A stretch of 58,040 bases of DNA from Holosporales bacterium (GTDB lineage: Bacteria; Pseudomonadota; Alphaproteobacteria; Holosporales; Holosporaceae). Below, one piece after another: positions 27,781 through 36,377 of the stretch (position 1 is the first letter of the stretch; the number at the start of each line of letters is the position of its first letter). The notes under the pieces were generated by a model. It saw nothing but the letters and a program-made list of their open reading frames with translations. It had not been told where the DNA came from and made no database searches. The DNA lies in NCBI GenBank assembly GCA_947457385.1, contig CANGUX010000002.1, forward strand, positions 1 to 58,040, in the 5' to 3' direction. The translations under genes were made by a program, and so were the position numbers.

Positions 27781-28562
27781 GGCAACATGCCCATTTGGCG
27801 CAAGAGAAAAGCATGAATGCGTTCATTCCCTGCAAGGATATCGCCACGTTCTAAAGCCATGGTGCCTCCGTGGTGATCGGTGACAAAACCGCCTGCTTCT
27901 TTGATGAGCAGCATGCCTGCAGCAATTTCCCAAGGCTGTGCCTTATAGAGCCAAATCCCATCACAGCGCCCTGATGCAACATAGGCACAATCCAAAGAGG
28001 TTGCCCCCCAAGATCGGACCCCTGCAACATGACCGGCAATGGATTGCAACGCACGATAGGCCTCTGGCACGGACTGATGCCCAAAAGATTGAGCCGCCAG
28101 GATGCATTTCAGGCTTTGCGTTTGTCCTGAAACGCGAATGCGTTGCTGGTTTAAAAACGTCCCAATGCCTTTTTGTGCCCAAAATAATTCATCACGAAGG
28201 GGATTGTATACGATGCCTGCTGTGATGGAGGATCCTTCACGCAACGCTATGTTGATAGAAAAATGACCCAATCCGTGAAGAAAATTTTGCGTCCCATCAA
28301 GAGGGTCGATGATCCAACACGGGGCATCTGCTTCTCCGTGTTGCATCATGCCGGAACTGCCTACCAAAAAATTGTAGGTCGGATACAGCTCGTGCAAGGT
28401 CTCACAGAGAATTTTTTCTGTACGCCGTGCTGCAACCGCTGCAAATTCTTCGGGTTGCTTAGGAGAAGCCAAGAGATTTTCAATCTCTCCAAAATCACGC
28501 ACCAAAAGCCTAGAGGCCTTTAAGGCGGACCTTGCCATCATCGTAACTAAAGGAGTACGCAA
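27777..28562 (-). CDS. suhB: Inositol-monophosphatase-family protein with altered metal ligands
   Basis: Member of the IMPase/SuhB fold, 261 residues. The motif WIIDPLDGTQNFLHG is intact, and GATSLDCAYVASGRCDG and PWEIAAG follow in order. However, the usual GEESG metal motif reads VGSSG (S69-S70). The Asp of the usual DFVTxAD motif is Ala (EFAAVAAR, residue 45), and the Asp of PWDxAAG is Glu (residue 212). These positions bind catalytic Mg in characterised enzymes, so phosphatase activity is doubtful. E. coli SuhB has a second, activity-independent role in rRNA antitermination, which could explain retention. It is transcribed away from bamA. Confidence 0.9.
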   Translation of the reverse strand: MRTPLVTMMARSALKASRLLVRDFGEIENLLASPKQPEEFAAVAARRTEKILCETLHELYPTYNFLVGSSGMMQHGEADAPCWIIDPLDGTQNFLHGLGHFSINIALREGSSITAGIVYNPLRDELFWAQKGIGTFLNQQRIRVSGQTQSLKCILAAQSFGHQSVPEAYRALQSIAGHVAGVRSWGATSLDCAYVASGRCDGIWLYKAQPWEIAAGMLLIKEAGGFVTDHHGGTMALERGDILAGNERIHAFLLRQMGMLP

Positions 28563-28719
28563 AAGAAGAACAATCTAGTGAACTCATTCAGCATAAGCGC
28601 ATCCCCCAGGACTTACAACACGGGGATGAGCCCTATGACCCACACAAGTCTTTTTGAACCCTTGCTTTATTTTTTATGACAAGAGATCCTATAGAAAAAT
28701 TTAACGGATGGATCTACAC

Positions 28720-31173
28720 ATGAAAAAGCTCTCTGGAGCTTTAGTGATCCTGTTCATTTTAGGACAAAGGGGTCTAGCTGAGGAACCATCTCGAGAAGAG
28801 CTAGAAGCATTAAGCCCTCAGGTGCAGTCTGCAGAGCTGTTGGAAGAACCCGCTGTACAAGAGCGCATCCTTTCTGCACCCAGTGAATTTTCAAAAAAAT
28901 CTACCATTAAAACCGTAGAGGTCAAGGGAAATCAACGGGTTGATCAGCAAGGTATTCTCGATTATTTCCAGCGCAATCCAAACCATCTTTATAGCTCGGA
29001 AGATCTCAATGCCTATCTTAAAACGTTATTTCATACAGGCCTTTTTGCAGACGTTAGGTTAGATGTTATGGGGGAAACATTACGCGTTACGGTGAAAGAA
29101 AATCGCGTTCTCAATCAAATCGTATTTGAAGGCAACAAAGAAATTCCCTATGATGACCTCAAAACGGTAGTATCACTGAAACCCCGTCAAATTTTCACCT
29201 TGGCCAGAGTACGTGAAAACGAGCAAAACATTCTCAACCTTTATCGCACCCGAGGGCTTTACGCCACATGCGTATCTCCTGAAATCATTCAACGAGACTT
29301 TAATCGGGTAGATCTTATTTTTAAGATCAAGGAAGGTCCAAAAGCAAAAATTGGAGTGATTAATTTTGTTGGAAATGAGAAATTTTCAGATGAGCTTTTG
29401 TCTGGTGTGATCTCTAGTTTAGAAGCACGTTGGTATCGTTTGTTCAGTCCACCAGAAGAAACCTACAATGCCGAGCGTGTTAAATACGATGGTGAACTGC
29501 TTAAACAATTTTATTTAAAAAATGGATATCTTGATTTTGCGCTCACGTCTTCTTCTTCTGAATTAACAGAAGATCACAAACATTTCGTTTTGACGTTTAC
29601 GCTTTCAGAAGGTAAAAGGTACCGCGTAGGAGATATAAAAATCCGATCCGATGTCCCTAACGTAACCTGTGAAAAACTGCGTGCCCTCATGGATTGGGGC
29701 ACAGGGAGTTGGTTTAATGGCAAAGCGCTGCAGGCAACCTGTGACAGCATGGGCATTGCCTTGGGGGAAGAAGGGGTTCCCTTTGTAGAAGTCGTTCCTG
29801 TGACGATAAAAAAGGGCAATTGCATCGATATCGAGTTTGTGGTGCAACGAATTCCACCTCAATATGTGGGCAAGTTATCTATCGAAGGGCATTTTTCCAC
29901 CGATGATGCAGTTATTCGTCGTGAATTGACATTTGCCGAAGGGGATCCTGTCAATCCTGCCAAGCTTTCCGAATCAGAAGAGCGATTGAGGGATCTGGAT
30001 TTCTTTGAGCAGGTTGAAATCATAGATCGTCCTGGAAAACAAGGCGATCAACGTGATTTTACCGTCAAGGTCAAAGAAAAAGGAACAGGGGATATTCAAT
30101 TTTCCGGAGGCTATACCTCCACGCTGGGAGCCACAGCCAAAATAGGATTAAGTGAACGCAATTGGTTGGGGCAAGGCAATGATGTTCATCTTGATGCTTA
30201 TTTGGCATCACAAGGGCTGGACATCAATACAGGAGTCCAAAAACCTTATTTTATGGGAAGAGATATCACGGTAGGGTGTGATCTCTCTTTTATGCGATTT
30301 AGAGGAAGAACCCATGAAGGAAAGCGCAGTAAAGACAATTCTTATTTGCAACAGGTGGGTGGGGCAACCTTTAATGCAAGCTATAAATTAAGCAAGAACC
30401 TCTATCAGTCTTGGAATTATCGCGTTCGGAGAGATTTTCTCTCATTAACCCGGGTATTATCCCCTTATATTTTAGAAAACATGCGAGGCCATCGTCTTGA
30501 ATGGGTTTCAGCGTTGGGACATAATTTGGTTTATGACCGCACAGAACGCACAGGGGGAGAAGTAACAGGAGGTTGGTTTGCTAAGCTTAGTACCGATTTT
30601 TCAGGCATGGGAGGGGGTATCAAATATATCGCCAATGCGCTTGCCACAAGCCAATATATCTCTTTTGATGATGAAGGAAGGTTCCTTTTGCGCTTAGACA
30701 CGCGGGCTGGAATCATTAGCAAGTGTGGATATATGCGTTTTATGGATCAGTATGCATTAGGTGGATTCAGCTTTCCTGGATTCGCTGAAAATGGAATAGG
30801 ACCCAGAGACCAGTTAACAGAAGATGCCTTACAGGGACGTCGTTATTACTCTACTTCTGGAAAATTCTTTTTTCCTCTAGGATTCCCCAAAGAGCTTCCC
30901 ATCAAAGGCGTTGTATTTGCACAGATGGGATCATTGTGGGATTCTATTTTCAGGGGGAAAAAAGCGATTGTTATAAAGGAAAATGGTAAGGACAAACAAT
31001 TCAGCACTTCTGTTTTAGGCAATACTTTTTCAAATCGAGTGGCCATAGGAGCAGGTATCTTGTGTACGCTTCCACTGGTAGGTAGACTGGGCGTTGTTTT
31101 TTCAAAGGCTTTAAAAAAGCAAAACTATGATTATCTGCAAAGTGTTATGTTTATTTGGGGACAAGAATTCTAA
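28720..31173 (+). CDS. bamA: Outer-membrane protein assembly factor BamA
   Basis: Core of the Bam complex that folds and inserts outer-membrane barrels. ATG 28720 gives a clean signal peptide (MKKLSGALVILFILGQRGLA) with GGATGGA about seven bases upstream; ATG 28708 is four codons longer. Five POTRA repeats span roughly residues 45-420 (IKTVEVKGNQRVDQQGIL, LNQIVFEGNKEIPYDDL, IGVINFVGNEKFSDELL, YRVGDIKIRS, YVGKLSIEGHFSTDD). A 16-stranded barrel follows, with the loop motif YALGGFSFPGFAENGIGPRD related to the VRGF signature region. The chain ends in Phe, as a Bam client should. skp follows 13 bases later. Confidence 0.98.
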   Translation: MKKLSGALVILFILGQRGLAEEPSREELEALSPQVQSAELLEEPAVQERILSAPSEFSKKSTIKTVEVKGNQRVDQQGILDYFQRNPNHLYSSEDLNAYLKTLFHTGLFADVRLDVMGETLRVTVKENRVLNQIVFEGNKEIPYDDLKTVVSLKPRQIFTLARVRENEQNILNLYRTRGLYATCVSPEIIQRDFNRVDLIFKIKEGPKAKIGVINFVGNEKFSDELLSGVISSLEARWYRLFSPPEETYNAERVKYDGELLKQFYLKNGYLDFALTSSSSELTEDHKHFVLTFTLSEGKRYRVGDIKIRSDVPNVTCEKLRALMDWGTGSWFNGKALQATCDSMGIALGEEGVPFVEVVPVTIKKGNCIDIEFVVQRIPPQYVGKLSIEGHFSTDDAVIRRELTFAEGDPVNPAKLSESEERLRDLDFFEQVEIIDRPGKQGDQRDFTVKVKEKGTGDIQFSGGYTSTLGATAKIGLSERNWLGQGNDVHLDAYLASQGLDINTGVQKPYFMGRDITVGCDLSFMRFRGRTHEGKRSKDNSYLQQVGGATFNASYKLSKNLYQSWNYRVRRDFLSLTRVLSPYILENMRGHRLEWVSALGHNLVYDRTERTGGEVTGGWFAKLSTDFSGMGGGIKYIANALATSQYISFDDEGRFLLRLDTRAGIISKCGYMRFMDQYALGGFSFPGFAENGIGPRDQLTEDALQGRRYYSTSGKFFFPLGFPKELPIKGVVFAQMGSLWDSIFRGKKAIVIKENGKDKQFSTSVLGNTFSNRVAIGAGILCTLPLVGRLGVVFSKALKKQNYDYLQSVMFIWGQEF

Positions 31174-31186
31174 CCAAGGAGAAATA

Positions 31187-31822
31187 ATGAAAAAAATCTA
31201 TCGGCATCTTTTATGTGGGATGCTCTTTTCTACGTTTGCTCATGAAGGGGTGCAGGCTTCAAAAGAGATGAACGCAACAAAATCTTCTACCACCACAGCT
31301 TCTTCTGAAGCCGCAAAACAAGAGGGAACCCCCCTCCTCATTGCGGTGATCAATTCACAAGATGTGATGACCGGAGCTAAACTTTTTGGACAAATTGCTA
31401 CGGCGGTAAAGAAAAAAGAAGCAAGTTGGCGTAGCGAGATTGAAAGAAAGGAAAAAAAACTAATCGAAGAAAGAAATAAAATTACAGCCCTCCAAGGCAC
31501 ACTTTCTGAAAAAGCGTATAAGGAAAAAGCAGAAGCCTTTACAGCAAAAGGCAAAGCGCATGACCTAAGTGTTTCAGAGAGCCGGAAAAAATTTGAGGAG
31601 TCTTCCCAAAAAATTATTGCAAAATTCCAAACCTTATTTCAAAAAGCCATCACACAAGCGCAAGCTGGAAAAAAAATTGACATGATTTTAGATCAATCCA
31701 ATGTTTTGTATTTTTCAGATAACGTGACCAACTTAACGCAAGCTGTCATCGATATTCTGAACAAAGAATATCCATCCCTGCCCGCAGATTTTTTACCCCC
31801 TGAATTTTCCTCAGGCCAATAA
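31187..31822 (+). CDS. skp: Periplasmic chaperone Skp/OmpH
   Basis: Periplasmic holdase for unfolded outer-membrane proteins, 211 residues. The start was taken at ATG 31187 because AAGGAG lies five bases upstream and a signal peptide (MKKIYRHLLCGMLFSTFAHEG) follows. A Ser/Thr-rich linker leads to the family core: LIAVINSQDVMTGAKLF, a long Lys/Glu-rich coiled-coil arm (KKKEASWRSEIERKEKKLIE), and the closing IDMILDQSNVLYFSDNVTNL with a final helix. It sits directly behind bamA, the classic order, but lpxD, fabZ and lpxA, which usually follow, are absent here. Confidence 0.95.
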   Translation: MKKIYRHLLCGMLFSTFAHEGVQASKEMNATKSSTTTASSEAAKQEGTPLLIAVINSQDVMTGAKLFGQIATAVKKKEASWRSEIERKEKKLIEERNKITALQGTLSEKAYKEKAEAFTAKGKAHDLSVSESRKKFEESSQKIIAKFQTLFQKAITQAQAGKKIDMILDQSNVLYFSDNVTNLTQAVIDILNKEYPSLPADFLPPEFSSGQ

Positions 31823-31830
31823 AAAGAGAC

Positions 31831-31867
31831 GACACATCACAAGAGCCTTTGGTTTTTGTGATGTGTC
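31831..31867. terminator. 12-bp perfect hairpin after skp
   Basis: GACACATCACAA (31831-31842) and TTGTGATGTGTC (31856-31867) form a perfect 12-bp stem with a 13-base loop, starting nine bases after the skp stop. No U-run follows, so it could be a terminator of non-standard type or an mRNA 3'-end stabiliser for bamA-skp. Confidence 0.6.
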
Positions 31868-32089
31868 TAGGATGCCTAATGCATTGTTTCAATCTCTAAT
31901 TTGTAACATAATGATGAAATTTAAAGTAATGGGCATCTTTTTCTATTAGCATTCATTTAGGAAGAAATCATCTGGAAAGAGGAAAATCAAGACTTGTTTA
32001 GCGTTGCACCGATGGGTTCATCTCATGCAAAAGGTTTTAAAGCATTGGCTAGAGGGAAGTTTGATGCAAGATTTCTTCCGAAACGATGA

Positions 32090-32245
32090 TAAAATTCGCT
32101 CCATGTATACATGGTTGCAATGAAGTGACATCTTAGTCCAAAGAGGTTTCGTCTATTTTTATAGGTGTCACATATACGCTTGAATCGTTTTAACCTGTCT
32201 ATAGGATTTTCATTGAAGACACGATGAGTGAAACCTTACGATTTT
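32090..32245 (-). pseudogene. IS5-type (IS1031/ISL2-like) transposase C-terminal remnant
   Basis: The minus strand reads, in one frame, HRVFNENPIDRLKRFKRIC followed by DTYKNRRNLFGLRCHFIATM. This matches the C-terminal block of IS5-superfamily DDE transposases (NENVI..LKRFKI..DRYRNRRKRFGLR..LIAGIYN). Upstream parts are shredded. The same signature occurs near 57.3 kb, so this is a second remnant of a related element. Confidence 0.75.
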
Positions 32246-33203
32246 TACCTTAATCCTCGTTGGTTCATGGATTTTTCTTTGTTGTATCAGTAAGGATTAA
32301 CCATGCTCTATTTTACGTTCAGGTCATGCTAAATATAGGTGTAGAAATTGTATTGAATAAATGATTTTCAAAATATTGAATTTTAAGCAGTAGATTTTTT
32401 GCAAATCATCTGGTTTTAGGAAAAAATGCCGTTATGTTTGGTATTGTTCATGGGTTTGCTGGTCCGGGGGCATGTTCAGGTGGGGCAAAGCGCCAGCAAA
32501 ATTGCCACTAAAATTGCTTAAGGCAGTGGATAAACATGCCAAGCATGTGTTTGGAAACAGTTAAAGAAAAAACGCCTGAAAACCAAAAGACTGGCGTTTC
32601 AGATTTCCAAGAAAAGCCTATTTTATAAGGGGGTCCACATGGAGTACCAGACCTGGAAAAAGTGGTCAATGGGGTGAATTCTAAGTTTATTGCTGAAAAT
32701 ACATGGCTCTATCACATAAAAGGATTGCTAACGTTATGATATTCCTTCCTTTTCCACCTGCCCTCCCATTGTTTGCCATTTTTTCTATTTTCCGTTCCTC
32801 TCCCTCTTCCAGGAGCAGGATAACCATTGAATTCTAGGTTTTCACTTAAAGCATTGCCTCTATTTTTCCCTGCTCCTCCTCCCCACCCATTCTTCCTAAT
32901 CCTTCCACAGAAAAGCCCCCTGTGGCATTTCCTTCCTTTTCTACCATCAAGGCTATGCCACCGCCTTCATCAGATCTAGTATAAGCTGATCCAAATCCAG
33001 CCACAGACTTGCACTGTACCCCCCTGCTCCTCTACCTCCCAACGCCATCTATTCCCATGATTTTGCCGACTTTCATACCTGCTCCACCGCCGCCTTCTAC
33101 CCTTAGACCAGGAGCTTCTCCATGATCCCCCCTTTGAACGCTCTAGCGCCTAATGGGTTCGTGCAAAATACTCAGAAAATTCTATGGCAATCATAGGCCA
33201 TAA

Positions 33204-33345
33204 AAGAAGTTGAACGCAGAAAAGGCCCAAGAAGCAATCGCTCTGATTTGCCATGCAATCTTCCTGATAGAGCCTGAATTTTTGCCATGGTTTCCAGTTA
33301 AAAAATGGTACAAGGATTGGCCAAAACGGGAAACGGTGCTATGAG
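33204..33345 (+). other. Open 46-codon fragment, unidentified
   Basis: An open stretch between two stops with coding-like composition: KKLNAEKAQEAIALICHAIF, then LIEPEFLPWFPVKKWYKDWP. There is no start codon or ribosome site. It is probably the 3' end of a dead gene in the surrounding graveyard; I do not recognise it. Confidence 0.35.
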
Positions 33346-33434
33346 GGCTACAACACGTAGAATCTTTCTATATTTCAAGATTTTTTATAACCAAGATTTT
33401 TCCTTAGGTCACCATTGCTCTGGTAAAAAACTCT

Positions 33435-33830
33435 CTATCCCAAGGGTAAAATGTGCTCTAGTATGACAAAAGCATGGGCATAAGGGGGCTCATCAGACAG
33501 ACTCAGGAAGGATTTAAAGGCCCCGAGTTGTGCAAAAAAAAAGTGTTCTTTTGCTGCTGCAAGGATGATAGAAGGTTTTCCCAAGGGATCTTTTATAACG
33601 TCCATATCGGTCCAAAAAAGGGGTGAACGTATCCCATGGCCCAAGGCTTTGGCAAAGGCTTCTTTTGCCGCAAAGCGCTTGGCATAAGCGTATGCTGGAA
33701 ACGGTTGGGCCTTGGCATAGGCTTGTTCTTGCAATGTGAACACACGCTTTACAAAGCCTGCATCATTTTTCTGCAACAACGCCTCAATGCGGCGAATATC
33801 CACAACATCATGCCCAATGCCAAGGATCAC
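33435..33830 (-). CDS. acpS: Holo-[acyl-carrier-protein] synthase
   Basis: Transfers 4'-phosphopantetheine from CoA to apo-ACP in fatty-acid synthesis; 131 residues. The start is GTG 33830, giving MILGIGHDVVDIRRIEALL with the Mg-binding Asp. The second signature, KRFAAKEAFAKALGHGI, with the metal-binding Glu is intact, and the ending SLSDEPPYAHAFVILE is typical. The GTG begins three bases after the pheT stop, so expression is probably coupled to pheT. In many alphaproteobacteria acpS sits with lepB and rnc instead; those are found 10 kb away here. Confidence 0.96.
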   Translation of the reverse strand: MILGIGHDVVDIRRIEALLQKNDAGFVKRVFTLQEQAYAKAQPFPAYAYAKRFAAKEAFAKALGHGIRSPLFWTDMDVIKDPLGKPSIILAAAKEHFFFAQLGAFKSFLSLSDEPPYAHAFVILEHILPLG

Positions 33831-33833
33831 GAC

Positions 33834-36212
33834 CTATTCCCAAAGACCCCGCAATACTGCCCCATATGCACGGGCTGCACAAATCAGACGATCCATCATG
33901 TGATGGAGTTGTTCATCCGTAAAGCTTTTTTCTTTGGGCTGAAAGCGCACTCGAAACGTCATGGAACGTTCATGGGTTTTAGGATCATGAAAGACTTCTA
34001 ATACATGCAAGTCCATCAACTCTGGAGCCCCACATTTCACAAGTTCCTGTATAAGTGGCCCCACTTTTTTCTCTGAAGGAAGGAAAAAAGAAAGATCCTT
34101 AGTGGCTGCTTGAAGGGCAGGAACAACATAATTTCGGCAAACGTCCTGATAAGCAAGACGTGACATATGCAATTCAAAGGCAAAGGCTTCACACTGCAGT
34201 CGGGGATGCAAACGTCCCAACGTCGCAATTTCACAATTCCCCTGCATCAAACGCATGCTTTGATGGGGATGAAACCAAGAAGGTCCCCCTGAAATACAGT
34301 CCCAATGAGATACCTCAAGGACCTCCAACAGCGTCATTAATAGGCCTTTTACATCATAAAAGGTCACATTATGCATTCCTTTTTGCCAATCTCTTCCCCA
34401 TTGCAATGGAAACAAAGCTGACACGTTGATTTCTTGTTTTGACTCTTCTAGTCCCTGAAAACACCCTCCTTCTTCGAAAACAGGCATAAATTCCACCTGT
34501 TTGTGCTGATGTTCTTTAAGAAGCTGCATCAAATTTGGAAGCGCTGAGGGACGCATCACTGCCATGTCTTGAGAAATAGGATTTTGTAGGGTCATGCGAT
34601 CTAAGACCTCACTTTCTCCATCCCAAACCAACTCTGCTTGATCTCTAGATAGAAAAGACCAGGTGACAACTTCGAAAAGGCCTTTGCTGACCAACCATCG
34701 CCGTGCGCGTTCTCTTGCAGAAGTCAATCTAGAAACACCAGGGCGCGCCACAAAAGGCAAAGGATTGCTTGGTACATCAGTATATCCATTTAATCTTAGG
34801 CATTCTTCCGCGCACTGTTCAGGTAAGTTCCAATCCTGGCGCCAAGAAGGAGGCGTTATCCTTAGAACTCCCTCCGATGCTTCTGAAACCTGCGCTCCTA
34901 ATGGGGTTAGTTTTTCTGTAACCTCCTCAGGGGTCAGCTTTACTCCCATTAAACGCTGTGCTTTTGCCAAATTAAAGACAATGGGCTTAGATGCCGCACT
35001 TTTTCCATGATACGTCATGCCAGTGATCTCACCACCACAGACTTTTTGTATTTGCCTTAAAAGATGCAATCCCCCTGACTGAACCAAGGCGGAATCTATG
35101 CCACGCTCAAAACAATAGCGTGATTGGCTCATCAAACGTGTTTCTCGGCCTGCACGGGTTACAAAAGCAGCATCAAATTCAGCGCTTTCTATGAGAATAT
35201 TTTTTGTCGTAGAGGTACATCTTCCACGCATCCCCCCCATAACCCCAGCAAGGGAAAGGACTCCAAGACGATCTTTCACCACCAAAAGCCCCGATGGCAA
35301 AATCACTTCTTCATCGTTAAGCGCTAAGAAACGCTCTCCACCTGAAGAGAGATCCACGCTAATGGGCCCTTCTATGGCATCTGCATCAAAGACATGACTG
35401 GGACGACCCAAGTCGTAACACACATAATTGGTCATATCAATGGGAAAAGAATGGGTTTGAACCCCTAATGCTGCAAGACGTCGACGCATCCAAGCTGGAG
35501 AAGAGGTGTTTAGAATGCCCGTCATAGACGCCAACATAAACTGAGGACACGCGGCATGCATGACTGAAAAAGATGTGGTGCAGGGCGTAAGAGGACCTTG
35601 ATCAGAAAAAACAGGCGGGACAAACAGCCCTGTCTTCAAAGCTGCAAGCTCTCGTGCAACGCCTAAATGGCTTAATAAATCTCCTCGATTGGGCGTCACT
35701 TCCAGATCCAGCAAGGCTTCCCATGGTAGGAGATCTGCCAAAGACGTTCCCAGCTCAGCATGCACCTCTAAAATGCCATCTTCGCGATTAAACACCCCTT
35801 TCACCTGTAAGTCTTCAATCCATAATTCTTCTGCAGAGCACAGCATCCCTTCACTGACAACGCCCCTTAAAACCGCTTGTCCCAAAGGAACTTTTGAACC
35901 AGGCATGCAATCCATAGGCTGGGCCAAAAAGCTCTTTAACCCAGGTCGCACATTGCTTGCACCACACACGACGGTGATAGTGTTTCCTTTACCTGTTTTA
36001 ACTCGGCATATGGAAAGGGCTTCAGCGTGAGGATGAGGTTCTACGGATTCAATGAGCGCTACGCAAAAAGGACGCGCCCACGCCTTTGCATCTTGCAGGC
36101 TTCCCTCGGTCCCTGCAAGCGTCAAAAGATCTAAAGCCTCTTGAGGTGAAACCGAGATATCTTTCAAATATTCAGTTAACCAGCTCCATAAAATTTTCAT
36201 AGGAAATTTCAC
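33834..36212 (-). CDS. pheT: Phenylalanyl-tRNA synthetase beta subunit
   Basis: Beta chain of the alpha2beta2 phenylalanyl-tRNA synthetase, 792 residues, normal length. The order is an N-terminal tRNA-binding OB fold (ALIESVEPHPHAEALSICRV, then VVCGASNVRPG), B3/B4 editing domain (CRNYV is later), B5 domain (GGEITGMTYHG region), the synthetase-like core (DWNLPEQCAEECLRLNGYTDVP), and a C-terminal anticodon-binding domain ending near LRGLWE. GTG 36212 with GGAAGG upstream is used; ATG 36200 is the alternative. pheS, normally just upstream, is absent, and trkA diverges from that position instead. Confidence 0.97.
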   Translation of the reverse strand: MKFPMKILWSWLTEYLKDISVSPQEALDLLTLAGTEGSLQDAKAWARPFCVALIESVEPHPHAEALSICRVKTGKGNTITVVCGASNVRPGLKSFLAQPMDCMPGSKVPLGQAVLRGVVSEGMLCSAEELWIEDLQVKGVFNREDGILEVHAELGTSLADLLPWEALLDLEVTPNRGDLLSHLGVARELAALKTGLFVPPVFSDQGPLTPCTTSFSVMHAACPQFMLASMTGILNTSSPAWMRRRLAALGVQTHSFPIDMTNYVCYDLGRPSHVFDADAIEGPISVDLSSGGERFLALNDEEVILPSGLLVVKDRLGVLSLAGVMGGMRGRCTSTTKNILIESAEFDAAFVTRAGRETRLMSQSRYCFERGIDSALVQSGGLHLLRQIQKVCGGEITGMTYHGKSAASKPIVFNLAKAQRLMGVKLTPEEVTEKLTPLGAQVSEASEGVLRITPPSWRQDWNLPEQCAEECLRLNGYTDVPSNPLPFVARPGVSRLTSARERARRWLVSKGLFEVVTWSFLSRDQAELVWDGESEVLDRMTLQNPISQDMAVMRPSALPNLMQLLKEHQHKQVEFMPVFEEGGCFQGLEESKQEINVSALFPLQWGRDWQKGMHNVTFYDVKGLLMTLLEVLEVSHWDCISGGPSWFHPHQSMRLMQGNCEIATLGRLHPRLQCEAFAFELHMSRLAYQDVCRNYVVPALQAATKDLSFFLPSEKKVGPLIQELVKCGAPELMDLHVLEVFHDPKTHERSMTFRVRFQPKEKSFTDEQLHHMMDRLICAARAYGAVLRGLWE

Positions 36213-36221
36213 TATACCTTC

Positions 36222-36253
36222 CTTATTATGCAGTATATTCCATGCATAATAAG
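36222..36253. promoter_or_regulatory. 11-bp perfect palindrome between pheT and trkA
   Basis: CTTATTATGCA and TGCATAATAAG flank a 10-base spacer in the divergent pheT/trkA promoter region, starting ten bases upstream of the pheT start. The arms are perfectly complementary. This fits a dimeric regulator operator or, if transcribed, a hairpin in the pheT leader. It does not match the dif consensus orientation. Confidence 0.55.
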
Positions 36254-36318
36254 ATGGCTAGAGAAAAGGATTATACCTCTTTAAACTAAAAAAGTTAATG
36301 CCATGGGTTCATAAAATA

Positions 36319-36348
36319 TAGACAAAATATGAACATCCTCATTATACT
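36319..36348 (+). promoter_or_regulatory. Candidate sigma-70 promoter of trkA
   Basis: TAGACA (36319-36324) and TATACT (36343-36348) are separated by 18 bases, 30 bases before the trkA ATG. This is a reasonable match to a housekeeping promoter found by eye only. Confidence 0.4.
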
Positions 36349-36377
36349 CTGTATGATTGAACAAAAAAATTAATCTT

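Larger units (their letters stand above)
31868..33434. other. Decayed region between skp and acpS
   Basis: Nearly 1.6 kb without an intact gene. It contains an IS5-type remnant (32090-32245, minus), a Gly-rich broken reading on the minus strand (about 32730-33110) and a 46-codon open fragment at 33204-33345 (plus) with AEKAQEAIALICHAIFLIEP and a Trp-rich end. None of the last two is assignable. The impression is of several dead genes or a dead mobile block. Confidence 0.6.

Noticed and set aside
27587-27883. Separate 98-codon plus-strand gene
   Set aside because: It has only a TTG start, is in the same frame as the upstream secreted ORF, and its last third is antisense to suhB; treated as the continuation of the interrupted gene.
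36222-36253. Palindrome considered as a dif site for XerCD
   Set aside because: The spacer is 10 bases rather than 6, and the inner ends of the arms do not carry the CATAA/TTATG pattern of dif.
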